A DNA stretch of 64,000 bases, from contig NC_080050.1 of the NCBI RefSeq assembly GCF_026212465.1, positions 4,042,644 through 4,106,643 on the forward strand, written 5' to 3'. This document shows positions 12,301-22,640 of the stretch, in pieces. This DNA comes from Amaranthus tricolor (taxonomy: Eukaryota > Streptophyta > Magnoliopsida > Caryophyllales > Amaranthaceae). Position numbers and translations under genes: made by a program. Positions within the stretch are counted from its first letter, which is position 1, and the number at the start of each line of letters is the position of its first letter. The notes under the pieces were generated by a model. That model saw only the letters and a program-made list of their open reading frames with translations. It did no database searches and had not been told where the DNA came from.

Positions 12301-15300
12301 CCAAGAGACAATCCAAGGAAGTAGTAGAAAAAATTATCCTACCTTAGGCAACCTTAGAAAACTTCAATCCATATTATCTTTCAATAATTTCAAAAAATCC
12401 CACAAGCCTTATAAACAAGTGTTGTATAAACATCAAAAATGCAATTTACCGGGTCAACTAATGTATCTAAGTTCCAACAAAATCTACTAGGATGAATAAT
12501 AACGATACTTTACAAATCCTTGGAAGTTTCACAACATGGTAACAACCACATAGCACTTATGCTTTCCTTATATTCTAAGAGATTTTCTACTAAGTCTTAA
12601 ACATAGTACAAGATATTGGCTTTATCACCGCATCAAAATCGCATTATAAAAGCTTAAGTGTTGGGGATTAATGCGACCGCAATATAGACCCAAGCCCACA
12701 ACTATCACAAAACCATCCGCATTGATATCAAAAGTCATTTTGCGAACAATATCCAAGATTTGGCATTATGGTCTCCAGAATTGTCTTTATATTTGCCAAA
12801 TTAAATGGCTAATGGTACTAGTTATATGGGAAAGCTCCAAAAACCATTAATGGGATTCATGAACCTAACAATAGCCTTCAAGTTGGATTTGTGAATTTGG
12901 TTTAAGTTACATTACCCTCAGGATGTAATGGCCATAGGTCGGGTTACTCAAGGTTTGATTGGATGAACCACCCCGAATCAAAACTGGTTCCGAACTACGA
13001 GTCACATGTGTTGCCAATAATAATTTCTGAACTATAGAACTGCCTAAAGAATCAGACCGAATCAGTTAATTTGAATCGGTCGGTCTGCATTAACCGCAAC
13101 GGGATAATTCGAACCACATGATTCATCCGAACCAAAAATTCTAGAACTGCTAAAACTAGCTATTGCAACCCCTAGACTAATTGTTGGAACCGGGTCTATA
13201 AACAGAAGTTGATCATCCATTCCACACCACAGTTTCATCTTTTACTTTCTCTCTACTTATTCGAAATTAGCCTTTATAAAACTATCTTAAACTTTGTACT
13301 TATTCTTCTAGTTCCTATAGAGTACCCTTCCAATCATATCTCTGAATTTCCCTCTATTTTAAAAGGACTAAATCCAAATCCAGCTTCTTTTGTTCCAGTT
13401 AAAAACTTCTGATGGAAGTTTGACACAGCAGTATGCTGATTTGGGATAGAAGATATCTTAATACAGCGTATTCACAATCAAGTCATTCTAGGGTTTAGTG
13501 TTCCATATGTCAACCTTTAAGTATGGTATATGTTATCTTTTCACATAGTCTTACCGGTTTTTCCCTTATAATTTCCTAGGTAATATGGCTTTCTTCCTAT
13601 CCATACTGTGAACACTAAACATTTTTTAAAACTTGTTTTAAGCCTTCTGTATGTAAATAAGTTCATCTCTAAAGCTAAATAAATAATTTGTCCTAATTTT
13701 ACATTTTAAAAAAGCAAGAATAATTTAATTGTTGAATAAGAGCAACTTTGCCCGCATGTGCAGTGGAAAAATGCATCGTCAAGGATTGTTTTCCAGTAAA
13801 GAAAAAACTTCTCTTCTTAAAATAAGTTGCTCAAGGAAAAAATCTTGTTAGTGTCAATCAATGCACTTACCTAAGGGACAGAACCTCATATTGACATTTT
13901 ACTCGGGAAAAGGCCACAGATTGACATTTAATTTTACTACTCTTGTCTTCTACAAGGAGAGCCATTAATTATCTATAAAAATCACTAAAGAAAAGTAGAT
14001 GTACCGAGAGACGCTGCTGATTAAGTCCACCATTTGCTTCAATTATGAAGTATCCATTAGACTTGGGTAACTCTGAAAAAATCAAGAGGGACAAACGTCA
14101 GGGACTTAAAAAGGATAGATAAGGGGAGAATACTAATTAAAATAAAATGTATTATGTTGCAAAAGAACACCCTCTGATTACCTACTTCTACATTGAAGTT
14201 AGTTGTGTCCAAAAGAAAGAATAAGGAAAGCAAAAAGAGGCCCGCTAGGGCAACCAAAGCCAAACCTGTGTCAAAAACACTGTTATTAAAGCATGGTTTC
14301 CAAGCTTGCTGATATCTTGAAGGCCATACTGTTGTCAACTGCAAATTTTTTATGAGAAGGTCAAATATGAGATATGCATCAGGAAAACAAATGGGAATCA
14401 AATGCTAGAAGAAACAAGCTCGAATAGATTGAACGAAAAAACAAAGACTTAACCATAAATATTACTTGTCTTAGGTCAGCAAAAAAGCGAAATATCTTAA
14501 AAGCCAAATATATTAAGGATGCACAAGTCATCATAGAGTTATTACATACATCTGGATTGGCAACAAAGCTACAACTTAAATATGCCTAAAACTAAAAGCC
14601 CGCTCAAAGTCCACTTTATAGCTCTCAACAAGATGCGAGTCAAAAATCTATATCTTATTCTTGAGGTCATGTGTATAATTCATAACCCAACAAACCACAT
14701 TGAACTCAAAAATATTATTCCCCTCTAGAAACTAGGTAATCTCGCAGCTTACATTGGTTGATTGTGAAACTAGAACAAGAGATATATGACCTAAAATCCA
14801 GGTATATAGTCCAACATGCCTGCTCTCAAATTCTTGAAAGTTGGAACTTTGTTCCTTTTATGGCTAACAGTATTTTTCAAGCCAACTGAGCTTAGTCCTG
14901 GTTCAGCACTTTAAGAATTCGGACAACAGGAGTGGAGACTCAATTCCAAATCTGCTCTACAAAATATATAATCAAGCAATTTACTGATTTAGATGTTCAG
15001 CACATATATAGTTCTATCTTTAAGAAAGAAGCTCTAACTAACTTAATCATTCCATGACTTATTGCTAAAGAACCATTCACTTCTCATGTAAAAGTCCAGA
15101 ATAGTGATCTACAAGAAAATTATTGGAGTCCACCTCAAAGTCATGGACATGCTTAAGTGCCTCTTCTGCTATTTGGAGTAGCATAGAAAATAGACAAAGA
15201 GGAAACCAATAGCATAAATTTACTCAACGAATGAATCCCCCAAATCTTTTACCTTTACCTACCCGTGAAAGATATTCAACATTCCAAGGTGACCAGAGTA

Positions 15301-17761
15301 TGCATGCTTGATGTTTTATTTTGGACCGAAAAAATGAGCTCTTTCGTTAAATGTCAACACTAAAATCTGGATATATAGACATACACAGACAGAAAACAAT
15401 GATAGGAACTATTTCAAATGTTCATCTTCTACTCAATGTCTGTAGACTATAATAGGAGGCTATATTAGAAAACCAACAAATAAGTTATTGATAAGTATGA
15501 AGAGGAATTTATGTTTAACTCAATTACTTCAAAATCAATCGATTTGGGCAACTCTTAAAAATTCCCAACAACATATGCTAAAAGAGGTACTCTATCCACA
15601 ATAAGACGCATGACAAATAAACTTCATGTAAGACACGAGAGTAATGTTCCAAAATTCCAACCATACACAGTCCACATTCACCCTAACAAGGGCTCTGCCA
15701 CAACCACCTCTTCTGCTCCTATTTCTCAAACCCCACAAAGTGAACTACGACCACTCCAAAACTAATAGAAAAATCCAAGGCTGCTCTCTATACACAGCAA
15801 ACCACCTCTTGCAAAGGTGTCCTTTAAGATAACTGCTTCCAGAAAGTATTCTATCTTAAAGTAAACGGAGAGATTATTTCTAAATTGATCCTTAAACTGA
15901 TATGCTACAACTATCAACTAGCTGATCACAAATGGTGCACAATTAGAAGTTATCTTAAATTTGTTCATTATATCCACAAACCTAATAGTGTAAAATGTAC
16001 AAAGCACACTAGGACCAAACGCAAGAAAAACACAACTTCGTTTTAGAAAAAAACCATAGAGACAAGTCACCACCGAAATGGCTTATGCAATAGGGATATA
16101 TATTTCTGCTCCCAACTTATAAACTCTTTTTCAATCAACTAATTAACGGTACTTTACCAAGTAGTACCAATGAGCACTTTACACTAGACTAGGACCAAAC
16201 GCAAGAAAAACACAACTTCGTTTTAGAAAAAAACCATAGAGACAAGTCACCACCGAAATGGCTTATGCAATAGGGATATATATTTCTGCTCCCAACTTAT
16301 AAACTCTTTTTCAATCAACTAATTAACGGTACTTTACCAAGTAGTACCAATGAGCACTTTACACTAGTCAATTTGCAAAACAGATGCAAGGCCTAAGTGG
16401 GTAAACCAAACCTTTTGCCAATCCATGTAAGTACAAAGGCCAATAGATACCAGCAACGCCGATGCAAAGCCCAAGACGTACACCTAACTCAAGCCACTTC
16501 AGCAATTACAAAGGCTAATATATACCAACAAAACTTCATTAATGCTCACAATCACATTCTTGAAAATCATATACTTTGGTGCCAAGCCAAAGTCGGGAAG
16601 GACACTTGAAGCTAGTTCAAAATAGAATATCCAACTCTATAGCTAGCAAGTTATACCAACAAACAATAAGGCAGAGTCTAATACAAGACTGCATTACAAT
16701 AATTCAAAGTACAAACGGAAAAACTTCACTTCTTTTCTCAATAGTAGCTTCAAATTAATGGAACTATGTAAGCTTATGTTACTCGCGGCGAGAAACTCAT
16801 GTCCTACATGGGTACTTGTCCAAGTGTCAAACTCAACTATGTCATCAAATTGCAAGGTTTAAAATGAAGGCCTAAGTGTCTAATCACTGTAACATAATTC
16901 GCTAGCTAATTCCCTTTTTATAATCATGATCATGATTCGCTAAAATTTGCCTGAAATTAACAAATCATGTAACACCGGTCTAACTCATGTCCGAGTGTAC
17001 TGAAGTAAAGTGACGAGTTCGAATAACCTAAATGTGAACCAATTTCACCAGATTAACAAAACAAGTCACTCTTCAATCTGGTCTCACTAGTTTAACAAAA
17101 CAAGTCATCCTTCAAGCCACGCCAACCAATACTACCTAATTGATAATTGAAATGATAGCATAACTTTAACAAGCAAGAACAAACCATAAATACCTCCTAC
17201 CAACCAAACTATAAGCTAATTACCCATAACATAAACTGATTAAACAATAAAACAAGCATATTATATACCAAAATGTACTTAAAAAGTGATACATACCGCA
17301 TTAGAGGAATGATTACCAATACCCTCATCTTGTAAGAAAGGCCAAAGCCTCTCAAAAACCTCATTACTTCTGTACAAAGAACCAGGCAAAATAGGCTCAT
17401 CAACAACAAAACCACCACTAAACTCAACTTTAACCTTTCCTTTCTTAATACCAATTCTATCTCCTCCATTATTACTCTCTAAACTCAAAGATCCCATGTA
17501 AAGCAACATCCCAGTAATATACAACAAAGGTGCAAACAATAACACCCCTTTTCTCCTGAAAACTGTTGCAATTACAATGCACATCAACCGTTCAAGAAAA
17601 TCCCCAAGCTTAGTTGACCCACTTCCAACTCTACCCATTCCTTGGCCCGAGATCAGCCCATTGGGCTTCATTCGAGAAGGCCTGAATCTAGGTGAAGATG
17701 GAGGAGATGAAGATGGTGTTGATGGGTTAAAATTAGGGCCTAAACGACTGTAACCGTGCAT
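6351..17761 (-). CDS. O-fucosyltransferase family protein (plant DUF246/GT106-like type)
   Basis: Likely a Golgi type II membrane glycosyltransferase of the plant GDP-fucose O-fucosyltransferase family. Supported coding exons, in transcript order: 17297-17761, 14266-14338, 14005-14072, 9584-9672, 8574-8771, 8037-8241, 7792-7959, 7066-7233 and 6796-6986. All have GT-AG borders and matching phases. The start is the ATG at 17761, giving MHGYSRLGP, the usual opening of this subfamily. A Ser/Pro-rich cytosolic tail is followed by one membrane anchor near residues 65-90. Family blocks seen in order are [88 protein letters not shown], and [19 protein letters not shown] followed by HFLMGHRR. The nine exons encode about 541 residues. 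The end is uncertain: the conserved frame stops at DNPDVR, and only short tails to a stop (acceptors near 6312 or 6376) are visible. Acceptor and substrate are unknown. Confidence 0.88.
6415..6660. mobile_element. MITE fragments with 'gagacggtctcaccatgaga' type ends
   Basis: Three related blocks occur: 'agacggtttcatggtgagac' near 6419, 'catggtgagacgatctcata' near 6540 and 'gaaacggtctcaccgtgaga' near 6624. They are in mixed orientation, as expected for ends of inverted-repeat elements. They lie inside or next to the last intron of the O-fucosyltransferase gene. Confidence 0.5.
7511..7538. repeat. Trinucleotide microsatellite (ATC)n
   Basis: About nine uninterrupted 'atc/tca' units, in an intron of the O-fucosyltransferase gene between its exons at 7066-7233 and 7792-7959. 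Confidence 0.95.
10401..13270. repeat. Diverged 1-kb direct repeat pair inside an intron
   Basis: The segment of about 10401-11415 is repeated in the same orientation at about 12131-13270. Shared blocks appear in the same order: 'ataggtcaaaagtctgta', 'aaaatctacta', 'ccttggaagtttcacaacat', 'caaattaaatggctaatggt' and 'aaactagct...gggtct'. Many substitutions separate the copies, so the duplication is old. Spacing and direct orientation would fit LTRs of a decayed retroelement, but I see no coding sequence between them. It lies in the 4.3-kb intron 9673-14004 of the O-fucosyltransferase gene. Confidence 0.75.
11470..12055. repeat. Degenerate 'cccatacccacc' sequence block
   Basis: Many imperfect copies of 'cccatacccacc' lie at 11480-11640 and again at 11900-12050. 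A G-rich reverse version ('gggtgggtatgcgg') lies near 11865-11880. It sits between the two 1-kb repeat copies and looks like a decayed repetitive element of unknown class. Confidence 0.6.
16008..16367. repeat. Perfect 180-bp tandem duplication
   Basis: Bases 16008-16187 and 16188-16367 appear identical by eye. The unit begins 'actaggaccaaacgcaagaa' and ends at 'gcacttt acactag'-type sequence. Short 'actag' homology at the junction suggests slippage or unequal exchange. It lies in the first intron of the O-fucosyltransferase gene. Confidence 0.9.
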
Positions 17762-18380
17762 CAAATCAATGAAAGATGGTATCTTTCTTCACTATTTTTA
17801 TATTCTGAGGAATACCCAGAAAGATTAAGAGGGTAAAAAAGTTGTAATTGAAAGAATTATCATGATTTGAGAAAAAAGTTACAATCTTTGATGATAATAA
17901 TAATGTTGAAAGGTGATTAAAGAGTGGCTATGGCGTAAAGAGTGAGAGTGGGAAAAAAAGGGTGAAAAAGGAGAAGAAGAAAGGAGATACAGTGTAGGGT
18001 CCGGCACCGACGAGCCAGGTACAGTTCAAACTTAGAATATTAACAAATTAAGATTACGAAACATCTAATAAGAAACAACTTAGATTATTGAGTTAAATAA
18101 TAGTTGGAAATTGGGTTTTGTCTCAATAAGAACAAATACTGTTTTTTATAAGTATGATTTTGTAATCGATTCATTTAATCTTTTTCTTTTTCTTCAGTCT
18201 ACCTATAATAAATAAATATTTTTTCATTTGAATATTGAAAAAAAAAATATACTCTAATTTTGTGTTGTGAAGTTGACATTTTATTAGTGTTTATCATGGA
18301 TCATGTAGGTAGTGTTTGTTAAATTTTCACCAAGAAATTGTGAATATAGGCCTCCCAAGTCCCAACCTTATATTATAAGA
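17762..18380. other. Upstream region of the O-fucosyltransferase gene
   Basis: The 5'UTR and promoter for the minus-strand gene should lie here. The stretch 17930-18000 is rich in GA/AG purines on the plus strand (CT-rich on the transcribed strand), common in plant 5'UTRs. No convincing TATA box was pinned down. Confidence 0.4.
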
Positions 18381-18381
18381 G

Positions 18382-18601
18382 CAACTAGTTTTTTGAGAAA
18401 TCGTCTCTTTGAGAAACATCTCTCAAACTCAACCCATTAAAACTTAATGTTTACTTACCGTATTCTTAATGCCTATTCGCAATATTTTAAATGCCTACTT
18501 ACATCATTTTTAATGCCTACTTATAATATTTCAAAAAATATATAATGGGTTGACCCAATTAGAGACGATCTCTCAAAGATACCGTCTCTCACAAAAGTTG
18601 T
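18382..18601. mobile_element. MITE with inverted ends of about 58 bp
   Basis: The left end 'gagaaatcgtctctttgaga' and the right end 'tctcaaagataccgtctctc' are reverse complements with some mismatches. Pairing continues inward to 'caacccatta' / 'taatgggttg'. The core has repeated 'aatgcctacttac' motifs. The same motif family occurs in the NdhT intron at 36786-37145. Confidence 0.75.
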
Positions 18602-18689
18602 GTCATAAGAAACAATTGTTGAATATTTAGAGCATGTAGGACAATATCCAATGAGCCTAAGTAATAAACTAAGCAAGAAAGTAACAACG

Positions 18690-20241
18690 TGTAACACCCC
18701 TAAATTTTCGACCCCTAAACCAAAATCGTAAAGGACGGGAGGAAATTCGAGTGTTACATAAAAGAAAAGAAAAAGAATTAGATAAACGTTAAACATTAAC
18801 TTTAAAAGGGTGAGTGGAAATTTCGTCAGCATCTCTTCTAAAAATGGCACATGTGGTAGAGCAATTAGCACAATAAACATTAAACTAATCTACGGAATAA
18901 CTTCCGATCAATGAATAAACTTTGTATCACTGAATAACTTTCTATCAGTGGATCTTTCTCTACTTCCTGGCATAGTGACACGGCCAAATTATTTCACCTC
19001 ATCATCAAATTATTTTATCGTTATGTCTTGTAACTGCCCAGAAGGCCATGAGAAGACAAATTATAATATCACTGATTCCTTTTTAATTAGAAAGTTTATT
19101 CATTGGTCTGAAGTTATTTAATGATAGAAGGTTCATTCTTTGATAGAAAGCTTACACATTGATAGAACGTTTATTTTTTGATAGAATATTTACTCATTGA
19201 TAGAACATCTACTTATTGATAGAATAGTTTATGCTAGTGAGAAGTGTGCCTAAGTTAAGTTACCTCAAGGGTATTACAGACTATGATCACACTTACCTTA
19301 AGATATACAAGCTCTATAAGGTCATGTGTTAGGTATTCTGTTAATGCCTTGGTCAAGTTGATACTATACGTGTTTTGCAAGAGTTTATGTTTGAAAAGAG
19401 CAGCGTGAAGACCTGCATTCTACCCAAGAACACATGGTTCGGGTTGGAAAGCACGTAATGAAATTAAGAAGTATAAGTGGCTGATAAACGGTTACTAGCT
19501 GTGCTTGCGTCTTATGAAATCATCTTATGTTGTTTTATAATATAATGTTATCTAGTAGTTGGCCTCATTATATTTGATGCTAGTTACTGACGTGTACGTG
19601 TTTGTGTTTATGTTTGATTGTTGATGACTTTCTATGATTGTCCTCCTATAACACATTGGCCTTTGGTCTAATGTCGAGCAGCAGGAGGATCATAGATAGG
19701 CGTAGCAAGTATTGGAGCTTCTTTTGCATTGCATTGCATTGAGGGAGAGTGATGAGAGCGAAGCATAGCCTGTGTCATACCGCTATCTTTCGATTTTGTA
19801 GCTCTTGTTATCTTTGGTAAACTTCGGTTGTATGTGTTTTGTTATGAGGCCTGGTGTCTTCCTTGTATATTTGTATTTTTGCTGCGTAGTTTATAACTCT
19901 GTATGGTTTTAAGGAGTTAAGTCTTTTTAAACGCAAACGTCGACACTGGAACCACGATCCATGCTTGGCATGTTGATTTAAGAAGCCGGCGACGAATCAT
20001 TCCGCCGTGGTGTGAGATTTTAAAGGCACTGATGCCGTAGATTAGTTTAATGTTTTATTGTGCTAATTGCTCTACCACATGTGCGATTTTTAGAAGAGAT
20101 GCTGCCGAAATTTCCACTCACCCTTTTAAACTTAATGTTTAACGTTTATCTAATTCTTTTCCTTTACTTTTATGTAACACTCAAATTTCCTCCCGTCCTC
20201 TACGATTTTGGTTTAGGGGTCGAAAATTTAGAGGTGTTACA
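18690..20241. mobile_element. 1,552-bp element with 206-bp terminal inverted repeats and 5-bp target duplication
   Basis: Seen directly: the left arm 18690-18895 and right arm 20035-20241 are reverse complements over about 206 bp with roughly ten differences. The ends are TGTAACACC...GGTGTTACA. The element is flanked by the direct repeat CAACG (18685-18689 and 20242-20246). No open frame in it looks like a transposase or polyprotein; a frame at 18521-18880 runs through the left arm and is not protein-like. Known: TG...CA ends with 5-bp duplications are typical of LTR retrotransposons, and 'TGTAACACC' starts are common in plant Ty3-gypsy LTRs. Inference: either a solo LTR with extraordinary inverted ends or a foldback-type element. 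Confidence 0.8.
18893..19235. repeat. Opposed arrays of a 19-bp unit inside the 1,552-bp element
   Basis: 'tgatagaa' starts at 19122, 19141, 19160, 19179, 19198 and 19217, an exact 19-bp period, with two weaker units before it (about 19084 and 19103). Three copies of the reverse complement (atgaataaactttgtatca and variants) lie at 18893-18947, directly inside the left terminal repeat. The two sets could pair as a stem. Confidence 0.85.
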
Positions 20242-20272
20242 CAACGGAACCAAACCTGGCTTGCTCGACTGG

Positions 20273-20421
20273 ACTGCTCGTTCGAGCATAGTGGTGCTCG
20301 TTCGAGCACTCTTTTGCTCGTTTGAGCACTGTTGTGTTCGTCGGGCAGTTGGTTCAAAAAGCTTAGTTTGATGTTTTGAGCATTTGCTCGTTCGAGCACT
20401 TTATGTGCTCATTAGAGCACT
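20273..20421. repeat. Array of short hairpin motifs TGCTCG-TT-CGAGCA
   Basis: Inverted-repeat motifs occur at about 20273-20288, 20294-20309 (GTGCTCG-TT-CGAGCAC), 20314-20330, 20384-20400 and 20405-20421. A sixth, degraded one lies beyond the copia insertion at about 22018-22035. Each has 6-7 bp arms around a 2-bp centre. They appear to belong to an older repeat, perhaps an LTR, that the copia element then split. Confidence 0.75.
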
Positions 20422-20454
20422 TAGTAATTTTCGCGTCAAAAAATTTCTGAAAAG

Positions 20455-22002
20455 TGAAGAAATTAATAAGGCGGAAATTGAGTTTTGAATACTATTTTTA
20501 TATTGAATTGGAATGATAGTTACACCCTATACTTATACATGAGTTGACAAGCTAAAGTAGGAAGTAAATAATTACATAATAAAAGTTCCCTAAAAAAACT
20601 AAGAAAATATTCTGAAAATATTCTTCTTTCCCACACTCCTCCTCAAGTTAGGTAGTCGGATCGTCGATACCTAACTTGCACAAACTATCTTCAAATGCTT
20701 CAGCTGTGACTGCCTTTGTGAGAATATCAGCTAGTTGATCTTTAGATTATATAGAAGGAAGACTTGTTTCTCAAGTTTCTCCTTTATAAAATGTCTGTCT
20801 ATCTCCACATGTTTTTTTCGATCATGTTGAACTGGGTTTTTTGAGATGTTGATGGCTGCTTGATTATCACAGAATAATTTACAAACTTCCTTTGGTGGGA
20901 AGTTCAATTCACACAAGAGTTTCTTAAGCCATAAAATCTCTGTTATTCCTTTGATTATTCCCCTAAACTTTGCCTCGGCACTTGATAGAGCTACTACCTT
21001 CTGCTTCTTACTTCTCCAAGTGACTAGGTTCCCTCCTACCAGGGTAAAGTACCCTGAGGTACACTTCCTACTATCCCAATCACTGCCTAGTCTGCATATG
21101 TGTAAGCCATGAGATCAAGATGATCATTATTCCTAAAAAGGACCCCTCTGCTACTAGTGCCCTTTAAATATCTAAGAAGCCTTATTACTGCATCCATGTG
21201 TAGTACTTGTGGGAGATGCATGACTCTACTAACTACCCTAACAGCATATGAAATATCGGGTCTAGTATGGGATAGGTAGATGAGTTTTCCCACCAACTTC
21301 TGATACAGTTCTTTATCGACTAATTCTCCATCTTGGACTGACTAAAGCCTATGGTTGGCTACAATTGGCGTTTCCACTGGCTTACAATCAAGCATCCCAG
21401 TTTCCGCTAAGAGATCAAGTATGTACTTCTTCTGATTGATGAAGATTCCTCGTCTTGACCTTAAAACTTTAATCCCGAGGAAATATTTCAGGTTTCCAAG
21501 GTCTTTCATTTCGAACTCCATGAATCACTTCTTCTTCAAGTCATTAATCTCTTCTTCATTGTTCCCAGTAATGACAATATCGTCAACATAGATTATCAAA
21601 CAGGTAATCCTTCCTTTCTCTTTCTTCAAGAATAAAGTGTGATCAAAGTTACTTTGCTCGTAACCAAATTTCTTCATTGTTGTAGTAAACCTACCAAACC
21701 AAGCTCGCAGAGATTGTTTTAAGCCATACAATGTTTTCTTGAGTCTACACCCCTCTCCTGATCCATACTCATCTGAGAGCCCCAGTGGTGCTTTCATATA
21801 GACTTCTTCTTCAATTTCACCATGAAGAAATTAATAAGGCGAAAATTGAGTTTTGAATACTGATTTTGTATTGAACTGGAATGATAGTTACACCCTATAT
21901 TTGTACATGAGTTGACAAGCTAAAGTAGGACTAAATAATTACATAATAAAAGTTCCCTAAAAAAACTAAGAAAATATTCTGAAAATATTCTCCTTTCCCA
22001 CA
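20455..22002 (-). mobile_element. Ty1-copia deletion derivative with LTRs and 5-bp target duplication
   Basis: Direct LTRs of about 180 bp lie at 20455-20635 (3' LTR on the minus strand) and 21823-22002 (5' LTR). They run TGTGGGAAAG...TTTCTTCA on the minus strand and differ at about ten positions. The flanking duplication AAAAG is at 20450-20454 and 22003-22007. A purine tract TTGAGGAGGAG adjoins the 3' LTR. The inside holds only the end of reverse transcriptase and RNase H. The primer-binding site, gag, protease, integrase and the start of reverse transcriptase are missing, and the 5' LTR abuts reverse-transcriptase codons directly. The element is non-autonomous and probably immobile. Confidence 0.92.
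20729..21812 (-). pseudogene. Copia reverse transcriptase/RNase H remnant
   Basis: Read on the minus strand, pieces of one copia polyprotein appear in order. They are KKTLYGLKQSLRAWFGRF and YVDDIVITGNN (reverse transcriptase active-site block, 21525-21797), then LIYLSHTRPDISYAV (21087-21296), then FCDNQAAINISKNPVQHDRK (RNase H end, 20731-20916). Stops and frame changes separate the pieces, for example an ending at DLKKK near 21525 and another after AYTYAD near 21087. It cannot make an intact enzyme. Confidence 0.92.
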
Positions 22003-22007
22003 AAAAG

Positions 22008-22640
22008 TGATTTGGCATATGCTCGTTATAGCACCTTGGAACAGAGCGACTGTTCGTAATGTGAAACTTTGTTTCATGGAGTATTGTGTTGTTATGAACA
22101 AATGTTTTACGTCATGATTAACTTATAAACATCAGTTATCTTTGATGAATGGATTTGAATGAATCCATGCCACATTATTCTATAAATAGGAATGGTTGCA
22201 TAGATATCATTTACACTTGAACATCATTCTTGATTTCACTTTTTCTTTCTCTCATTCTCTTGAAATATAAAGGGGAGTTATAAACTCTTTTATTGTTTTT
22301 CTGATTTAGTTTCTTCATAAACACATAATCATTTAGTTCAATCGGTTTGTACTAATCGGTTGGAGTGGTTGATTGTATTTCATTGTGAATTTCTACTCTC
22401 ATAACCCAAGTACCTTTGCGGGGGAAATATCACAATAAGAAAGCTTGAAGTCGCCTTAAATCAATATCAAGATTTTCAAGTGACGTTACCGTTGCAAACC
22501 AATCTTCTCTACGATATTTTCCAATTGGTGGTTCATTCGAATAAGGAGTTCATTATCATACACAAAGAAGACACTAGCTACACAGATCATTTTGACTTGA
22601 TTATAAACTCTACTAATGATCATTTTGACTACTACTAACC
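22008..22640 (+). other. Possible LTR or promoter-like remainder of an older retroelement
   Basis: Continues the hairpin-motif repeat split by the copia insertion. It has a TATA-like 'ttctataaatagga' at about 22171-22184, followed by a pyrimidine-rich leader, as in the U3/R part of an LTR. I could not find the other LTR or clear ends, so the class is unproven. Confidence 0.35.

Noticed and set aside
17279..17764. Start of the O-fucosyltransferase at 17764
   Set aside because: The codon at 17764 is TTG; the first ATG is at 17761 and gives the family-typical MHGYSRLG.
18521..18880. 119-codon frame, partly mirrored by a plus-strand frame at 20060-20371
   Set aside because: Both arise because the two arms of the inverted repeat encode the same translation; neither looks like protein.
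19122..19235. CRISPR-like evenly spaced repeats
   Set aside because: The 19-bp period is direct tandem repetition with no spacers, in a plant genome.
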